NCBI GenBank assembly: GCA_002304505.1
Contig: NCEH01000005.1
Location: 62,001-126,000 of the forward strand
Source of the DNA: Rhizobiales bacterium 32-66-11
GTDB taxonomy: Bacteria > Pseudomonadota > Alphaproteobacteria > Rhizobiales > Xanthobacteraceae
Length of the DNA: 64,000 bases
Reading direction: 5' to 3'
The notes below the pieces were generated by a model that had not been told where the DNA came from, ran no database searches, and saw only the letters and a program-made list of their open reading frames with translations. The number at the start of each line of letters is the position of its first letter. The stretch's first letter is position 1. The position numbers and the translations under genes were made by a program. Of the stretch, positions 27,146-36,438 are shown in pieces.

Positions 27146-27892
27146 ATGGCACCGTTTCAAGATAAGAAAGTGGTGATCCTCGGCGGCACCAGCGGCATGG
27201 GGCTCGCGACGGCGAAGATGCTCCTCGATGGCGGTGCGCGCGTTCTCGTAACGGGCCGCTCGCAAGCCGGCCTGGACTCGGCCAAGCAGGAGCTTGGAAC
27301 AGGCGCCCTCGTAGTTTCGAGCGACGCGCGGTCGTTGACCGATATCGACGCCCTCGCCGCTCAGGTGAAGGCCGAGTTTGGCACCATCGACCTCCTTTTC
27401 GTCAACGCGGGGTTCAGCACCCCAGCGCCCCTCGCGAACGTAACCGAGGCCATCTACGACGAGATGTTCAACCTCAACGCCAAGGGGCCGTTCTTCGCGG
27501 TCCAGAAGTTCGCGCCGCTCGTCAACCGGGGCGGCTCCGTCGTCCTCACGACCTCCGTCGCCAACGTCAAGGGACTGCCCGGGCAAGCTACCTACGGGGC
27601 CGCCAAGGCCGCGCTGCGATCGTTGGCTCGGACGCTCGCCACCGAGTTGCTTCCCCAGGAGATCCGCGTCAACGCCGTGTCGCCCGGTCCCATCGCCACG
27701 CCGATCCTCGACAAAGTGTTTCCCGATAAGGAGATGGCTGCCCAGGTCCGGGAGAAGACGATTGGCATGATCCCTATGAAGCGCTTCGGGACCTCTGAGG
27801 AGATCGCGAAGGCCGTGCTCTTCCTCGCCTTCGACGCGACCTTCACGACTGGTCTTGAGATTCCGGTCGATGGCGGCTGGTCGCAACTCTGA
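27146..27892 (+). CDS. Classical SDR oxidoreductase
   Basis: 248 residues with all classical SDR elements: GGTSGMGLATAKML (cofactor), VNAGFS, the catalytic Ser in TTSVANV, YGAAK, and the C-terminal VDGGW typical of FabG-like enzymes. Preceded by GCAGGAGAA. Has its own operator-like copy upstream, so it may have a separate promoter from the first SDR. Reaction unknown. Confidence 0.9.
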   Translation: MAPFQDKKVVILGGTSGMGLATAKMLLDGGARVLVTGRSQAGLDSAKQELGTGALVVSSDARSLTDIDALAAQVKAEFGTIDLLFVNAGFSTPAPLANVTEAIYDEMFNLNAKGPFFAVQKFAPLVNRGGSVVLTTSVANVKGLPGQATYGAAKAALRSLARTLATELLPQEIRVNAVSPGPIATPILDKVFPDKEMAAQVREKTIGMIPMKRFGTSEEIAKAVLFLAFDATFTTGLEIPVDGGWSQL

Positions 27893-27905
27893 GGGAGTGA
27901 GTGAA

Positions 27906-28436
27906 ATGAAGATGAGAAGAATCGTAAGTGCCGAGAGCAAAGTCGGCGTTGTCATGCAAGTGGAGGACCTTCTCGACACCGAAACCGCCGATCGGGTCAC
28001 GAATATCTGGGGCTTCGACAAGATTCCCCAGTTGCCTCTTTCGCCTGATCAAGTTCTCGGTGAATACAAGCGGCTTGGGATCTTCGGGCCAAAGGACTCG
28101 GTCCGCGTCGATCTCCAGGTCGTCCCCCCTGAGAAGGCAGGCGAGACAGACCTCGGCGCCTTGATGGCCAATATCGATTTCGGCACCGGCGGGGGAATGA
28201 CCCCTAGCGAGCTCGGCGGTGCGATGCACCGGACCGACACCGTCGACCTCGCGGTGGTGCTCAAGGGTGAAGTGGATATCGCCTATCCGGGGGAAGACGG
28301 TCAGGTGCTCTCGGTCACGGCCAAAGAGGGCGACTTCTTCGTTCAGAACGGAGCATTCCACGAATTCCACAACCGGTCGTACGACCCGTGCGTGATCCTC
28401 ATGTTCGTCTTCGGAGCCGAGAGGCAGGCAGCCTGA
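27906..28436 (+). CDS. Cupin-domain protein
   Basis: About 176 residues. A single cupin fold in the C-terminal half: MHRTDTVDLAVVLKGEVDIA (first cupin motif with His and Glu positions) and GDFFVQNGAFHEFHNRS (second motif with His). Start ATG 27906, with GGGAG nine bases upstream; 13 bases after the SDR stop. A metal-binding small-molecule enzyme or sensor; reaction unknown. Confidence 0.8.
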   Translation: MKMRRIVSAESKVGVVMQVEDLLDTETADRVTNIWGFDKIPQLPLSPDQVLGEYKRLGIFGPKDSVRVDLQVVPPEKAGETDLGALMANIDFGTGGGMTPSELGGAMHRTDTVDLAVVLKGEVDIAYPGEDGQVLSVTAKEGDFFVQNGAFHEFHNRSYDPCVILMFVFGAERQAA

Positions 28437-28491
28437 TCGGCGAGGCCCATCAATTGCGGCCGGACCTGCCCCCAACGAAGAAGGAAACAGG

Positions 28492-29124
28492 ATGTTTCAA
28501 TTGAACATTCCGACAACCTATGCCGCGAAGGTTACGGTGCCGCTGCCGGACGATGACGTCATCAGGCCGGTTATCGAGGCCTACTACGGCGCCCCCTATC
28601 AGCCCGATATGACGCTGAACGTCGTCAAGATGTTTGCGGGAACGGGTGCTCACTTCGCCGGCGTGATAGATACGGTCAACGCGATCTTCGGCCCTGAGGG
28701 CATCAACCCCAAGCACCGGCAGACGTGCATGATGCGCGTCGCCAAGGGTCTCAACGCGCCCTACGAGTGGCAAATTCACTCCGCGATCGGCCGCAACGTA
28801 GGGCTCAGCGAAGGCGAAATCGCCGCGTTCGCCTCACATGGGCCGGTCACCGGCGTCGGCTCGGACTATGTTTTGCTTTGCCGGGCGTGCGACGAGCTGA
28901 CCGATGCCAAGACGCTGACCGACGATACGCTCAGCGAACTTCTGGCGATGTTTGGTGAAGAGTCGACCCGCAAGTATATCTTCTCGATCTCCATTTTCAT
29001 TTTCATGGGCGTGTGGCTGAACGGCTGCCGCGTCCCGCTGGAGACCACCGACAAGATCGACAAGACGACGAGAAGCAACCCGGCTGGGTCAGCTGTCAAG
29101 CAAACTGGCGCTGGCGAGGGGTAG
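28492..29124 (+). CDS. Carboxymuconolactone decarboxylase-family protein
   Basis: 210 residues with the AhpD/CMD helical core: GINPKHRQTCMMRVAKGLNA, PYEWQIHSAIGRNVGLSE and EIAAFA. The CxxC pair of AhpD-type peroxidases is absent; the CMD-type E-x-x-x-H pattern (EWQIH) is present. Last gene of the SDR-SDR-cupin set. In such sets these proteins may decarboxylate or isomerise lactones. The last 25 or so residues look unrelated to the family and may reflect fusion with adjacent relic DNA. Confidence 0.78.
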   Translation: MFQLNIPTTYAAKVTVPLPDDDVIRPVIEAYYGAPYQPDMTLNVVKMFAGTGAHFAGVIDTVNAIFGPEGINPKHRQTCMMRVAKGLNAPYEWQIHSAIGRNVGLSEGEIAAFASHGPVTGVGSDYVLLCRACDELTDAKTLTDDTLSELLAMFGEESTRKYIFSISIFIFMGVWLNGCRVPLETTDKIDKTTRSNPAGSAVKQTGAGEG

Positions 29125-29244
29125 TGCAAAACGAAACGGCAAGCCGACCCGGCGGCCTCCTCGCGGAAAATCGATGGCGGCCTGACGACCGTCTAGCTCG
29201 AAGGATTCAGCGCAGCGCCGAATATTACTTCCGAGGAGCCCCTG

Positions 29245-29932
29245 ATGACATACACAGCGAACCATTCGATCCCAGAGCAGGGGAATTTTCGCTGTGCCCT
29301 CGCGAGTGCCTGGGCCTTCCTGCAAGCGATGGGTTCAACCAGCTTCGACTACACGCACGATCGCATCGACGCTCTGGAGCGGGAGGTGCGGCGGCTGAAG
29401 GAAGAGTTGCGCCAAAGCCGAGACCCGGCGGCAGGCGATGCGATGGAATCAGGCGACATGCGCCCAAGGTCGATGATCGCCCCGCCGCTGAAGCCGGGCA
29501 AGGCGATCGAGGAGACTCGATTGCCGTTCTCGTCGCGCGAAAACTTTGCGTCGTGGGAGGCGGCTGAGGAGGAGTTTCGTGACCCCTGCGCATGCATTCG
29601 CTTTGGTGACGAAGCGATCGCGCGCGGCTACGGCGTCGCGGTGATCGTCGCCTTGCACGCGCCCAACGTTCGCAGCGCGATCGCTGCGCTCTCCCGGTAT
29701 AAAAGCCTGACCTGTCCGAACTCGTGGAGGTCGAGGCAAAGGCGGCGAAGCCGTCGTCCGCTATCGCTGGCTCCAGGTGGCCGGGCCGGTTCCACGCCTG
29801 CTTGTCGATATGACCATGGCCTCGCGGCGCCAGCTCGTCCAGCGAGGCACCGGCGGAAAGGTCAGGCCGATACGGCTCGAGCTGACGCGGCGCCCCATCG
29901 ACGAGGAGCTACTGCGTCGCCACTTCGGTTGA
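29245..29932 (+). other. Unassigned open frames between CMD gene and TraA relic
   Basis: An open frame from 29245 starts MTYTANHSIPEQGNFRCALA and contains a coiled-coil-like DALEREVRRLKEEL, but I do not recognise it and its later part is probably spurious. In another plus-strand frame, 29780-29932 encodes PRLLVDMTMASRRQLVQRGT then VRPIRLELTRRPIDEELLRR HFG and a stop. It resembles a piece of the sensory domain of an AraC-type regulator; this is a weak call. Confidence 0.25.
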
Positions 29933-30950
29933 GCGCGCACACCTCGTCATTGGTGTGGGTGAGGATGACGCTGCTGCGGTCCGGCGCGGACTGTCGGTCA
30001 TGGTCCAAGCGATCGATCAGCTCGCCGCGGGCCTGTTCGCGTGTTCGGGCAGCATGCACCATGCCGTTCCGCTCATAGGCTTAAACAGCATCACCGATCC
30101 GGCCGCTCGCCAGATCGCGCGTGGCGTCACGCCGCCAGTCCTCGTGCTGACGGCGCACCTCGCTGATCTCCGCCCCGCCGCGACGCTCGACGAGCGAGCG
30201 GAAGGCCGCGCCCCCCTCGATCGATTGCAACTGCTGCGGATCGCCGACCAGCACGACCTTGGCGCCGACGTCTGCGGTATGGAAGAGCACGCGCTCCAGC
30301 TAGCGCGTGCCGACCATGCCGGCCTCATCGATCACCAGAACATTGCGTTAGGTGAGCATATCCCGGCCCTACCCCCAGCCATGTCCCAGGCTGGCGATGG
30401 TGCGGGATGTGATGCCGGATCCGCTCTCCAGATTCTCCGCCGCGATCCCGGACAGCGCGACGCCGCGAACCTCCAGGCCGGCCGCCTCCCAGGCCTCGCG
30501 CGGCACACCCAGCATGGCGCCCTTCCCCGTCCCGGCATAGCCGACGACGATGCCGAGGTCGCGCGTGCCGGTGATATGCGCCAGCGCGTCCGACTGTTCG
30601 CCGGAGAGAACAAGGCCACGCTCCTCGGCACGCACCAGAGCCGCGTTCCTGTCGGCATCTTTCACCGCGTGGCGCTCGCGCTCGGCCATCATCCCGGCGG
30701 CCCTATGCAGGCGCTGCTCGGCCTCGATCATCTGGCGTGTGGTGAAGCGATCCTCGCCGCGGCCATCCTTGCCGAGTTCGACGAGATCGGGGGCACGGCC
30801 CATCGCGCCCGTCACCTCGTTGAACTGGTCGATCCCGTCGCTTTGGCGATACGCGAAGCGCGCCAAGTCGCGCCGGGTGAAGGTCGATTGCTGATGCGTG
30901 ATCGCGTCCAGTGCCATGGCTGGATCGGCCCCGACGGGCGAGCGCGATCC
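29880..30950 (-). pseudogene. Conjugative relaxase/helicase TraA, internal fragment
   Basis: The helicase half of a Ti-type TraA relaxase. [20 protein letters not shown] starts the recognisable part. LSGEQSDALAHITGTRDLGI precedes the Walker A VVGYAGTGKG, where the usual Ser/Thr after GK is Gly. ASLGHGWG is followed by a stop, then DVGAKVVLVGDPQQLQSIEG and ILTHTNDEVCALN continue in other frames. The N-terminal relaxase domain has been replaced by an IS256 fragment and the C-terminus is missing. Confidence 0.8.
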
Positions 30951-30954
30951 CCTG

Positions 30955-31256
30955 CGCCTGGATCACCGCGGTCAGGGCCTTCTCGGCCATCCGGTGCGGC
31001 TCGATGAAGCCGGGAAAATAGCTGCCTTTGCGAAGTTTCGGGATGCGCAGCTCGACCGTTCAGCCCGCGTCTCCCAGTCCCGTTCGCGGTAGCCGTCGCG
31101 CCCGCCGGCCCGAGTCCTTCTCGCCATAGCCCCGCCCGTTACGGCGCCCACCGCCAGCTCCATCAGGCGCTCAGCAAAAGCCGATCATCTCGCGCAAAAG
31201 GTCGGCGTCGGGCGATTTCTCCACGAGGTCCGGAAGGTCATCATGTCGGTGGTCAT
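30955..31256 (-). pseudogene. IS256-family transposase, N-terminal fragment
   Basis: From ATG 31256 the frames give LPDLVEKSPDADLLREMIGF, a stop, [21 protein letters not shown], then [18 protein letters not shown] and [11 protein letters not shown]. These are successive parts of an IS256 transposase N-terminus with at least two frame changes. It ends abruptly at TraA. The GGGGACACC-type sequence at 31339-31347 may be the outer element end. The 230 bases up to the ridA-type gene hold no other gene. Confidence 0.65.
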
Positions 31257-31496
31257 CGGTGGATCTTTCGCTCTGGCGTTGGTGTCAGCAACCAGACCCT
31301 AACCAAACATCCCCGGTGACCACCTACGCCACCTCAGGGGACACCATCCGTACTCGTACTACCCGACCGCCGCTACGCTTAAGCCGCCCATCACGAAGAC
31401 AAGTGCATCAAGCAGGGTCTATTTCAGCGCCCCGGCCAAAAGATCATCGGCCGCAGTTTGTGTTTCGTTGAATCGGGTCAAATCGCCGGCACCGCG

Positions 31497-31892
31497 TCAG
31501 CACGGAATCCTGGCGTAGACCTCGATCTCGACCTTCTGCCATGGCCGCAGCATGGATGTGATCTGCACCAGCGTGCTGGCCGGGCGCACAGTATCGAAGC
31601 TCTCCAGATGGCCGCGGGCGACCCCATCGGCATCGGCGATGTCGCGTACATAGACCACTGTGCGCACCACATGTTCCAGCCCGGCCCCGGCCTCGGCCAG
31701 CGCCGCCTCAATGATGGCGAGGGCCGCCCGCGTCTGGGTGTAGGCATCGCTTTGTTCATGACCTGCGGGCGCGCAGGTGCCGGAGACGTGCACATCTGCA
31801 CCCACGCGCACCGCGCGCGAATATCCAAAAATACTTTCATACGCGCCGCCGGAGGAGATGTTGCGGCGCTCGTTCAATATTTCGAAAACCAT
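31497..31892 (-). CDS. RidA-family imine/enamine deaminase
   Basis: 131 residues of the RidA/YjgF fold: YSRAVRVGADVHVSGTCA near the start, TRAALAIIEAALAEAGAGLE, VVRTVVYVRDIADAD and EIEVYARIPC at the end. RidA proteins hydrolyse reactive imines released by amino acid or amine oxidation. Begins 11 bases after the stop of the FAD oxidase gene, so the two are co-transcribed, and the oxidase would supply an imine substrate. Confidence 0.88.
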   Translation of the reverse strand: MVFEILNERRNISSGGAYESIFGYSRAVRVGADVHVSGTCAPAGHEQSDAYTQTRAALAIIEAALAEAGAGLEHVVRTVVYVRDIADADGVARGHLESFDTVRPASTLVQITSMLRPWQKVEIEVYARIPC

Positions 31893-31903
31893 GAAGCTGT
31901 CCT

Positions 31904-33253
31904 TCAGAAGTTAAACTTGTCGCGCAGGCGGTACCAGGTTTCGACAACCGGAACGGCCCGCCGGGCGATCGGGGGGGCGGGATAGGTGGGGAAGGCAAGA
32001 TCATCGAAGGCGGTGCGGCCCTGTGGGGAGCCGATCAGCTGCAATGCGATCTTGTGGCCGAAATAGGTGGAGCGGGAGACGCCGGTGCCGCAATAGCCGA
32101 TGGCGTAATGAATGCCCGCGTGCGTGCGGCCGAGATGGGGCACCTCGTCATAGGTGTAGCCGATCTGCCCGTCCCATGCGTGGCTTACGGGGATATCCGC
32201 AAGCTCCGGGAATGTGGCCAGGAGATCGCGGGCAAGATGGCCGTAGGCGGCCGGCGAACGGGGATTGGAGAAGCGCCCCACGCGACCGCCCCACACGATC
32301 CGCCGTTCGTCAGGCGCGGCGCGGAAATAGGAAAAGACGCGGTTCGTATTGCCATACATGCGGCCGGTGGGCATCAATCCCGCGAAGCGGGCCTCGGGAA
32401 TTTGGTCGGTTGCGATCAACGCGGAACCGACCGGTACGATGCGCCGCCCAAGCTCCGGCAGCAGATTGTCCGTATAGCCATTTGTGGCGATGATGATCGA
32501 ATGGCAGGACACCGTGCCGCGCGCGGTCGCAACGGTGAAGCCGCCCTTTTCAGCGGTGATGCCGGTGACACCGGCCCCGCCTTCGACGCTGCCGCCCAAC
32601 TCGCTGATCCGCCGCATCAGGCCGGCGTGATAGAGGCCGGGATGCAGGCTTGCGTCACCGGGAAGAACCGAGCCGCCGTGGAAGAGATCGGTTCCGATTT
32701 CGCGATGCTGCTCGGCCCGGGGCACCATGAAGCTCTCAACCCCCACGAGGGCTTTCAGGTCCTCCATGTCCCGCGCCATGGCCTCGTAATGCTCCGGGCG
32801 GATGGCGCCGCGGAAGCGGCCGCAGCGGGAGAATGCACAGCTTATTCCCTCCGCCGCGATCAGCTCCGCAATGTATTCAAGCATTAAGACGCCTTCGCGC
32901 AGCAGAGCTTCCGCCTTGGTGCGCCCGCGTAGTGCAATGAGATGCTGAACGCGAAACTTCTGGTTGCCGCTGCCGATCTGCCCACCATTGCGGGTGCTGG
33001 CGCCAAAGCCTGGAACGTCACGTTCCAGCACCAGCGGTTGCCGCCCGGCGCGCAAGAGGGTGAGGGCGGCGGAGAGGCCGGAGAAGCCGGAGCCCACGAT
33101 GACCACATCGGCCACCGCCGGCAATTGCGTGGGCGCGGCGGCGGTTCTGGGTGCGGCCTCCCACCAAAAGGGTCGGTAGGCAAGGGCAGCCCCTGAAAGG
33201 CCGCGCCCGCCCGCCAGCGCGCCGAGCGTTGGGTGTGCCGCAACGTTGCTCAT
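31904..33253 (-). CDS. DAO-family FAD-dependent amine/amino-acid oxidase
   Basis: 449 residues from ATG 33253. Dinucleotide-binding motif VVIVGSGFSGLSAALTLLRA (Gly54, 56, 59), then STRNGGQIGSGNQKF, NGYTDNLLPELGRRIVPVGS, and the C-terminal FAD-contacting GYCGTGVSRSTYFGHKIA. This layout is that of PuuB-like gamma-glutamylputrescine oxidases and related N-substituted glutamate oxidases. It is divergent from a glutamine-synthetase-like ligase, as puuB-type genes are linked to gamma-glutamyl-amine ligases. The likely substrate is a gamma-glutamylated or N-alkylated glutamate made by that operon (inference). Confidence 0.85.
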   Translation of the reverse strand: MSNVAAHPTLGALAGGRGLSGAALAYRPFWWEAAPRTAAAPTQLPAVADVVIVGSGFSGLSAALTLLRAGRQPLVLERDVPGFGASTRNGGQIGSGNQKFRVQHLIALRGRTKAEALLREGVLMLEYIAELIAAEGISCAFSRCGRFRGAIRPEHYEAMARDMEDLKALVGVESFMVPRAEQHREIGTDLFHGGSVLPGDASLHPGLYHAGLMRRISELGGSVEGGAGVTGITAEKGGFTVATARGTVSCHSIIIATNGYTDNLLPELGRRIVPVGSALIATDQIPEARFAGLMPTGRMYGNTNRVFSYFRAAPDERRIVWGGRVGRFSNPRSPAAYGHLARDLLATFPELADIPVSHAWDGQIGYTYDEVPHLGRTHAGIHYAIGYCGTGVSRSTYFGHKIALQLIGSPQGRTAFDDLAFPTYPAPPIARRAVPVVETWYRLRDKFNF

Positions 33254-33313
33254 CGTCCTGTGCCTCTTGCTCCGTCGCGCTTGTCGAGACGGTGTGCGCT
33301 TCATACAAATATG

Positions 33314-33328
33314 TTGCAGCTGATGCAA
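33314..33328. promoter_or_regulatory. Operator-like palindrome in the oxidase/ligase promoter region
   Basis: TTGCA-GCTGA-TGCAA, a perfect 5-bp inverted repeat, lies in the 185-base divergent region. TGCA-centred palindromes also precede the permease gene (38709-38747). A shared XRE-cupin regulator is the simplest explanation. Confidence 0.45.
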
Positions 33329-33438
33329 GTTTCTTGTACTCAGAAAATACCCGGAGCGGACAAGCGGAAAAGCGGTGGATCCGGAAATAAACCAGAATAC
33401 TTTCAAATATACGAATCATTCAGGGGAATAGTTCACTC

Positions 33439-34824
33439 ATGACCGAGCAATGGAGTTGGGCGCCCGGCGAGCTCGCAACGCCGGAAAGCCTCGATATCGA
33501 AGGGGCAAAGGCGTTTTTGAGCGCGCATAAGGTGCGCTATGTGCTAGCTCAATTTGTCGATATCTATGGAATAGCAAAAAGTAAGGCGGTTCCGGTTGAC
33601 CATCTGGACGGACTGGTCACCGATGGGGTTGGCTTTGCGGGTGGCGGTGTCTTCGGGTTGCGTCTTGCACCCCATGAGGCCCAGTATATCGTGCGGGGAG
33701 ACCTCGAAACCTTAAAGTTGCTACCATGGGCGCCCGGATATGCTCGCATGATGGGAACCGGACTTGTATCTGGCCGCATGCATGCGGTGGATACCCGCAA
33801 CATGTTGAAGATGCAGGTTGCGCGCCTCAGCGAACGGGGCTGGGTTCTCAACACCGGCATCGAACCGGAATTCAGCCTGTTCGAGCGCACGACGGACGGC
33901 ACGGTCCGCCCCTTCGATGCCACGGATACTCTGCGCAAGCCGGCTTACGACTATCGCGGCCTCTCCCGCGCGCGGGCGTTTTTGGAGCGGGTGACGGAAA
34001 GTCTGAAGGCGGTGGGTATCGACGTCTATCAGATCGATCATGAGGACGCGAATGGGCAATATGAGATCAATTTCAACTATTCAGATGCGCTGAATTCCGC
34101 CGACAATATTACTTTGTTCAAGATGGTGTCGGCGGAAGTCGCCCATGAGCTCGGCGCCATCTGCTCCTTCATGCCGAAGCCGAAAAGCTCAATGACCGGC
34201 AACGGCATGCATATCCACTGCTCGCTCGCCGATGAAAATGGCCGCAACATCTTCCACGATGCGGCCGATCCCCAAGGGCTCGGCCTGTCGCAGCTTGCCT
34301 ATCACTTCACCGCCGGCATCCTTGCTCACGCCCGGCCGCTCACCGCTCTGCTGGCGCCTTCGGTCAATTCTTATAAGCGCCTGGTGGTGGGGCGGACCGC
34401 CTCCGGCACGACTTGGGCGCCGGTGTTTGTTGCTTATGGCGATAATAATCGCACCGCCATGGTCCGTGTTCCCTATGGGCGAATCGAGATCCGCGTCGGC
34501 GATTCCGGCATGAATCCTTATCTTGCCCAGGCAGCGCTGATCGCGGCCGGTTTGGACGGTGTCGATCGCAAGCTCGATCCCGGCGCCCCGCACAATGTGA
34601 ACTTCTATGCCTTGACCCCGGCGGAGGTTGCCACGCGCGGCATCGACATGCTGCCGCAAAATCTCAGCGAAGCGATTGAGGATCTTGCCGCCAGCGATTT
34701 GTTCCGCACCGCGCTCGGCGCCGATTTTCTCGACGAGTTCGTGGGCCTCAAGCGGGACGAGTGGGCGGATTACCACCGCCACGTCTCCGACTGGGAAACC
34801 CGCCAATACCTCACCTTCTTCTGA
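33439..34824 (+). CDS. Type III glutamine synthetase-like ligase (GmaS/GlnT)
   Basis: 461 residues of the glutamine synthetase fold: IEPEFSLFERTTD (metal-binding Glu pair), YQIDHEDANGQYEINFNYSD, GNGMHIHCSLADENGRNIFH (ATP/metal His) and VGRTASGTTWAPVFVAYGDN with NRTAMVRVP (glutamate binding). Such enzymes join glutamate to ammonia or an amine. With three glutamate-synthase-like genes directly downstream it fits gamma-glutamylmethylamide synthetase (gmaS) of the N-methylglutamate pathway, or glnT of rhizobial glx clusters. The sequence alone does not settle the amine used. First gene of a four-gene operon. Confidence 0.82.
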   Translation: MTEQWSWAPGELATPESLDIEGAKAFLSAHKVRYVLAQFVDIYGIAKSKAVPVDHLDGLVTDGVGFAGGGVFGLRLAPHEAQYIVRGDLETLKLLPWAPGYARMMGTGLVSGRMHAVDTRNMLKMQVARLSERGWVLNTGIEPEFSLFERTTDGTVRPFDATDTLRKPAYDYRGLSRARAFLERVTESLKAVGIDVYQIDHEDANGQYEINFNYSDALNSADNITLFKMVSAEVAHELGAICSFMPKPKSSMTGNGMHIHCSLADENGRNIFHDAADPQGLGLSQLAYHFTAGILAHARPLTALLAPSVNSYKRLVVGRTASGTTWAPVFVAYGDNNRTAMVRVPYGRIEIRVGDSGMNPYLAQAALIAAGLDGVDRKLDPGAPHNVNFYALTPAEVATRGIDMLPQNLSEAIEDLAASDLFRTALGADFLDEFVGLKRDEWADYHRHVSDWETRQYLTFF

Positions 34825-34850
34825 ACCACACGAACTGGAAGGACGCCGCC

Positions 34851-35747
34851 ATGTGCGGAATCGCTGGCCTCTTCATCAAGGATCCCACACTCGAACCCGA
34901 GCTTGGGCGCTTGCTCGCCCAAATGACGTCCAGCCTATGCAGCCGCGGGCCGGATTCAGCGGGGTTCGCCATCTATCGCGACAGCACGCCGGGTTTCTCC
35001 AAGCTCACCTTCTCAGCACCCGAGGGCACCGATATCGCTGAGCTTGCCGGCCGTCTTGCGGACGCGCTGGGTCATGGCACGCGCGTTGCGACCCGTCATA
35101 CCCACGCCGTGGTGACGCTCGCGCCGCAGGACGTGGCACGCGCGGAAGACTGGCTCGCCGCCCATGCCCCGCAGGCCACCGTGATGAGCGCGGGAAACCG
35201 GCTCGAAATCTATAAGGAGGTGGGCTACCCCGATGATGTGGCGAAAGCCTTCGACATCGCTGAAATGGCGGGCACCCACGGCATCTCGCATACCCGCATG
35301 GCGACCGAATCCGCGGTGACCACCAATGGTGCCCATCCGTTTTCCACCGGTGCCGACCAATGCCTGGTGCACAACGGCTCCATTTCCAACCATTCCTCGC
35401 TCCGCCGCGAGCTGAAGCGGGACGGAATCACGATCCGGACCGAAAATGATAGCGAGGTCGCCGCCGCTTATCTCACCAAGAAGATGCGGGATGGCGAAAC
35501 CCTGGGCGAGGCGCTGACCTCAAGTCTCGATGATCTCGACGGATTCTTCACCTTCGTGGTGGGCACCGAGAATGGCTTCAGCGTGCTGCGCGACCCCATC
35601 GCCTGCAAGCCTGCGGTGATGGCCGAGACCGACCGTTACGTGGCCTTCGCGTCCGAATTCAAAAGCCTCACCTGCCTGCCCGATATCGCCACCGCGCGGG
35701 TGTGGGAACCGAAGCCGGCCACGGTCTATTTCTGGGAGCACGCGTGA
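34851..35747 (+). CDS. Class II glutamine amidotransferase subunit (MgsA/GlxB-like)
   Basis: 298 residues. The Ntn-hydrolase start MCGIAGLF exposes Cys2 as nucleophile after Met removal. SRGPDSAGFAIYRDS, GISHTRMATES, GAHPFSTG and LVHNGSISN complete the amidotransferase site. In N-methylglutamate synthase the equivalent subunit (MgsA) corresponds to the amidotransferase domain of glutamate synthase. ATG 34851 follows GGAAGGA, 26 bases after the ligase stop. Confidence 0.85.
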   Translation: MCGIAGLFIKDPTLEPELGRLLAQMTSSLCSRGPDSAGFAIYRDSTPGFSKLTFSAPEGTDIAELAGRLADALGHGTRVATRHTHAVVTLAPQDVARAEDWLAAHAPQATVMSAGNRLEIYKEVGYPDDVAKAFDIAEMAGTHGISHTRMATESAVTTNGAHPFSTGADQCLVHNGSISNHSSLRRELKRDGITIRTENDSEVAAAYLTKKMRDGETLGEALTSSLDDLDGFFTFVVGTENGFSVLRDPIACKPAVMAETDRYVAFASEFKSLTCLPDIATARVWEPKPATVYFWEHA

Positions 35748-35748
35748 C

Positions 35749-36438
35749 ATGCCCGTCGTTGATCTTGCAAAGACCTCTCTCAGGGAGCTGAACGCCGCCC
35801 TGCAGAAGCTGGGGGCGGACACCAACGAAACCAGTTGGACCGTTCTCAACCCTTCCGGCGAGCACGCGGTTGCGGCCGGCGTGGATGCGCCGGTCTCAAT
35901 CACCATCGATGGGCCGGTCGGCTATTTTTGCGGCGGCATGAACAAGCACGCCACCATCGTGGTGGACGGCAGCGCCGGCCAGGGTGTCGGCGAGAACATG
36001 ATGAGCGGCCTCATTCATGTGAAGGGTGACGCCAGCCAATCGGCCGGGGCCACCGGGCGCGGCGGCCTGCTGATCGTCGATGGCAATGCCTCTGCCCGCT
36101 GCGGCATTTCCATGAAGGGCATCGACATCGTCGTGAAGGGCTCCATCGGCCATCTCTCCGCCTTCATGGGCCAGTCCGGCCGCATGGTGGTGTTCGGCGA
36201 AGCGGGCGAGGCGCTCGGCGACAGCCTCTATGAGGCGCGCCTTTATGTGCGCGGACCGGTGGCAGGCCTCGGCGCGGATTGCATTGAAAAGGCCATGCGC
36301 GAAGAGCATCGCGCGGAGCTCTACCGCTTACTTGAGGCCTCAGGCGAGGCGGGAACCGTGGATGTGGGCGAGTTCCGCCGCTACGGCTCCGCGCGTAAAC
36401 TTTATAACTTCAACATCGACAATGTGGATGCTTACTGA
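35749..36438 (+). CDS. GXGXG-domain subunit (MgsB/GlxC-like)
   Basis: 229 residues forming a right-handed beta-helix like the C-terminal GXGXG domain of glutamate synthase: GYFCGGMNKHATIVVDGSAG, QGVGENMMSGLIHVKGDASQ, ATGRGGLLIVDGNASARCGI. Separate GXGXG subunits are diagnostic of MgsB/GlxC-type assemblies. Starts one base after the upstream stop and overlaps the next start (TGATG), so translation is coupled and the three subunits are made together. Confidence 0.85.
   Translation: MPVVDLAKTSLRELNAALQKLGADTNETSWTVLNPSGEHAVAAGVDAPVSITIDGPVGYFCGGMNKHATIVVDGSAGQGVGENMMSGLIHVKGDASQSAGATGRGGLLIVDGNASARCGISMKGIDIVVKGSIGHLSAFMGQSGRMVVFGEAGEALGDSLYEARLYVRGPVAGLGADCIEKAMREEHRAELYRLLEASGEAGTVDVGEFRRYGSARKLYNFNIDNVDAY

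Noticed and set aside
33439..34824. Housekeeping glutamine synthetase
   Set aside because: The downstream split glutamate-synthase genes and the oxidase/RidA neighbours point to amine metabolism rather than ammonia assimilation.
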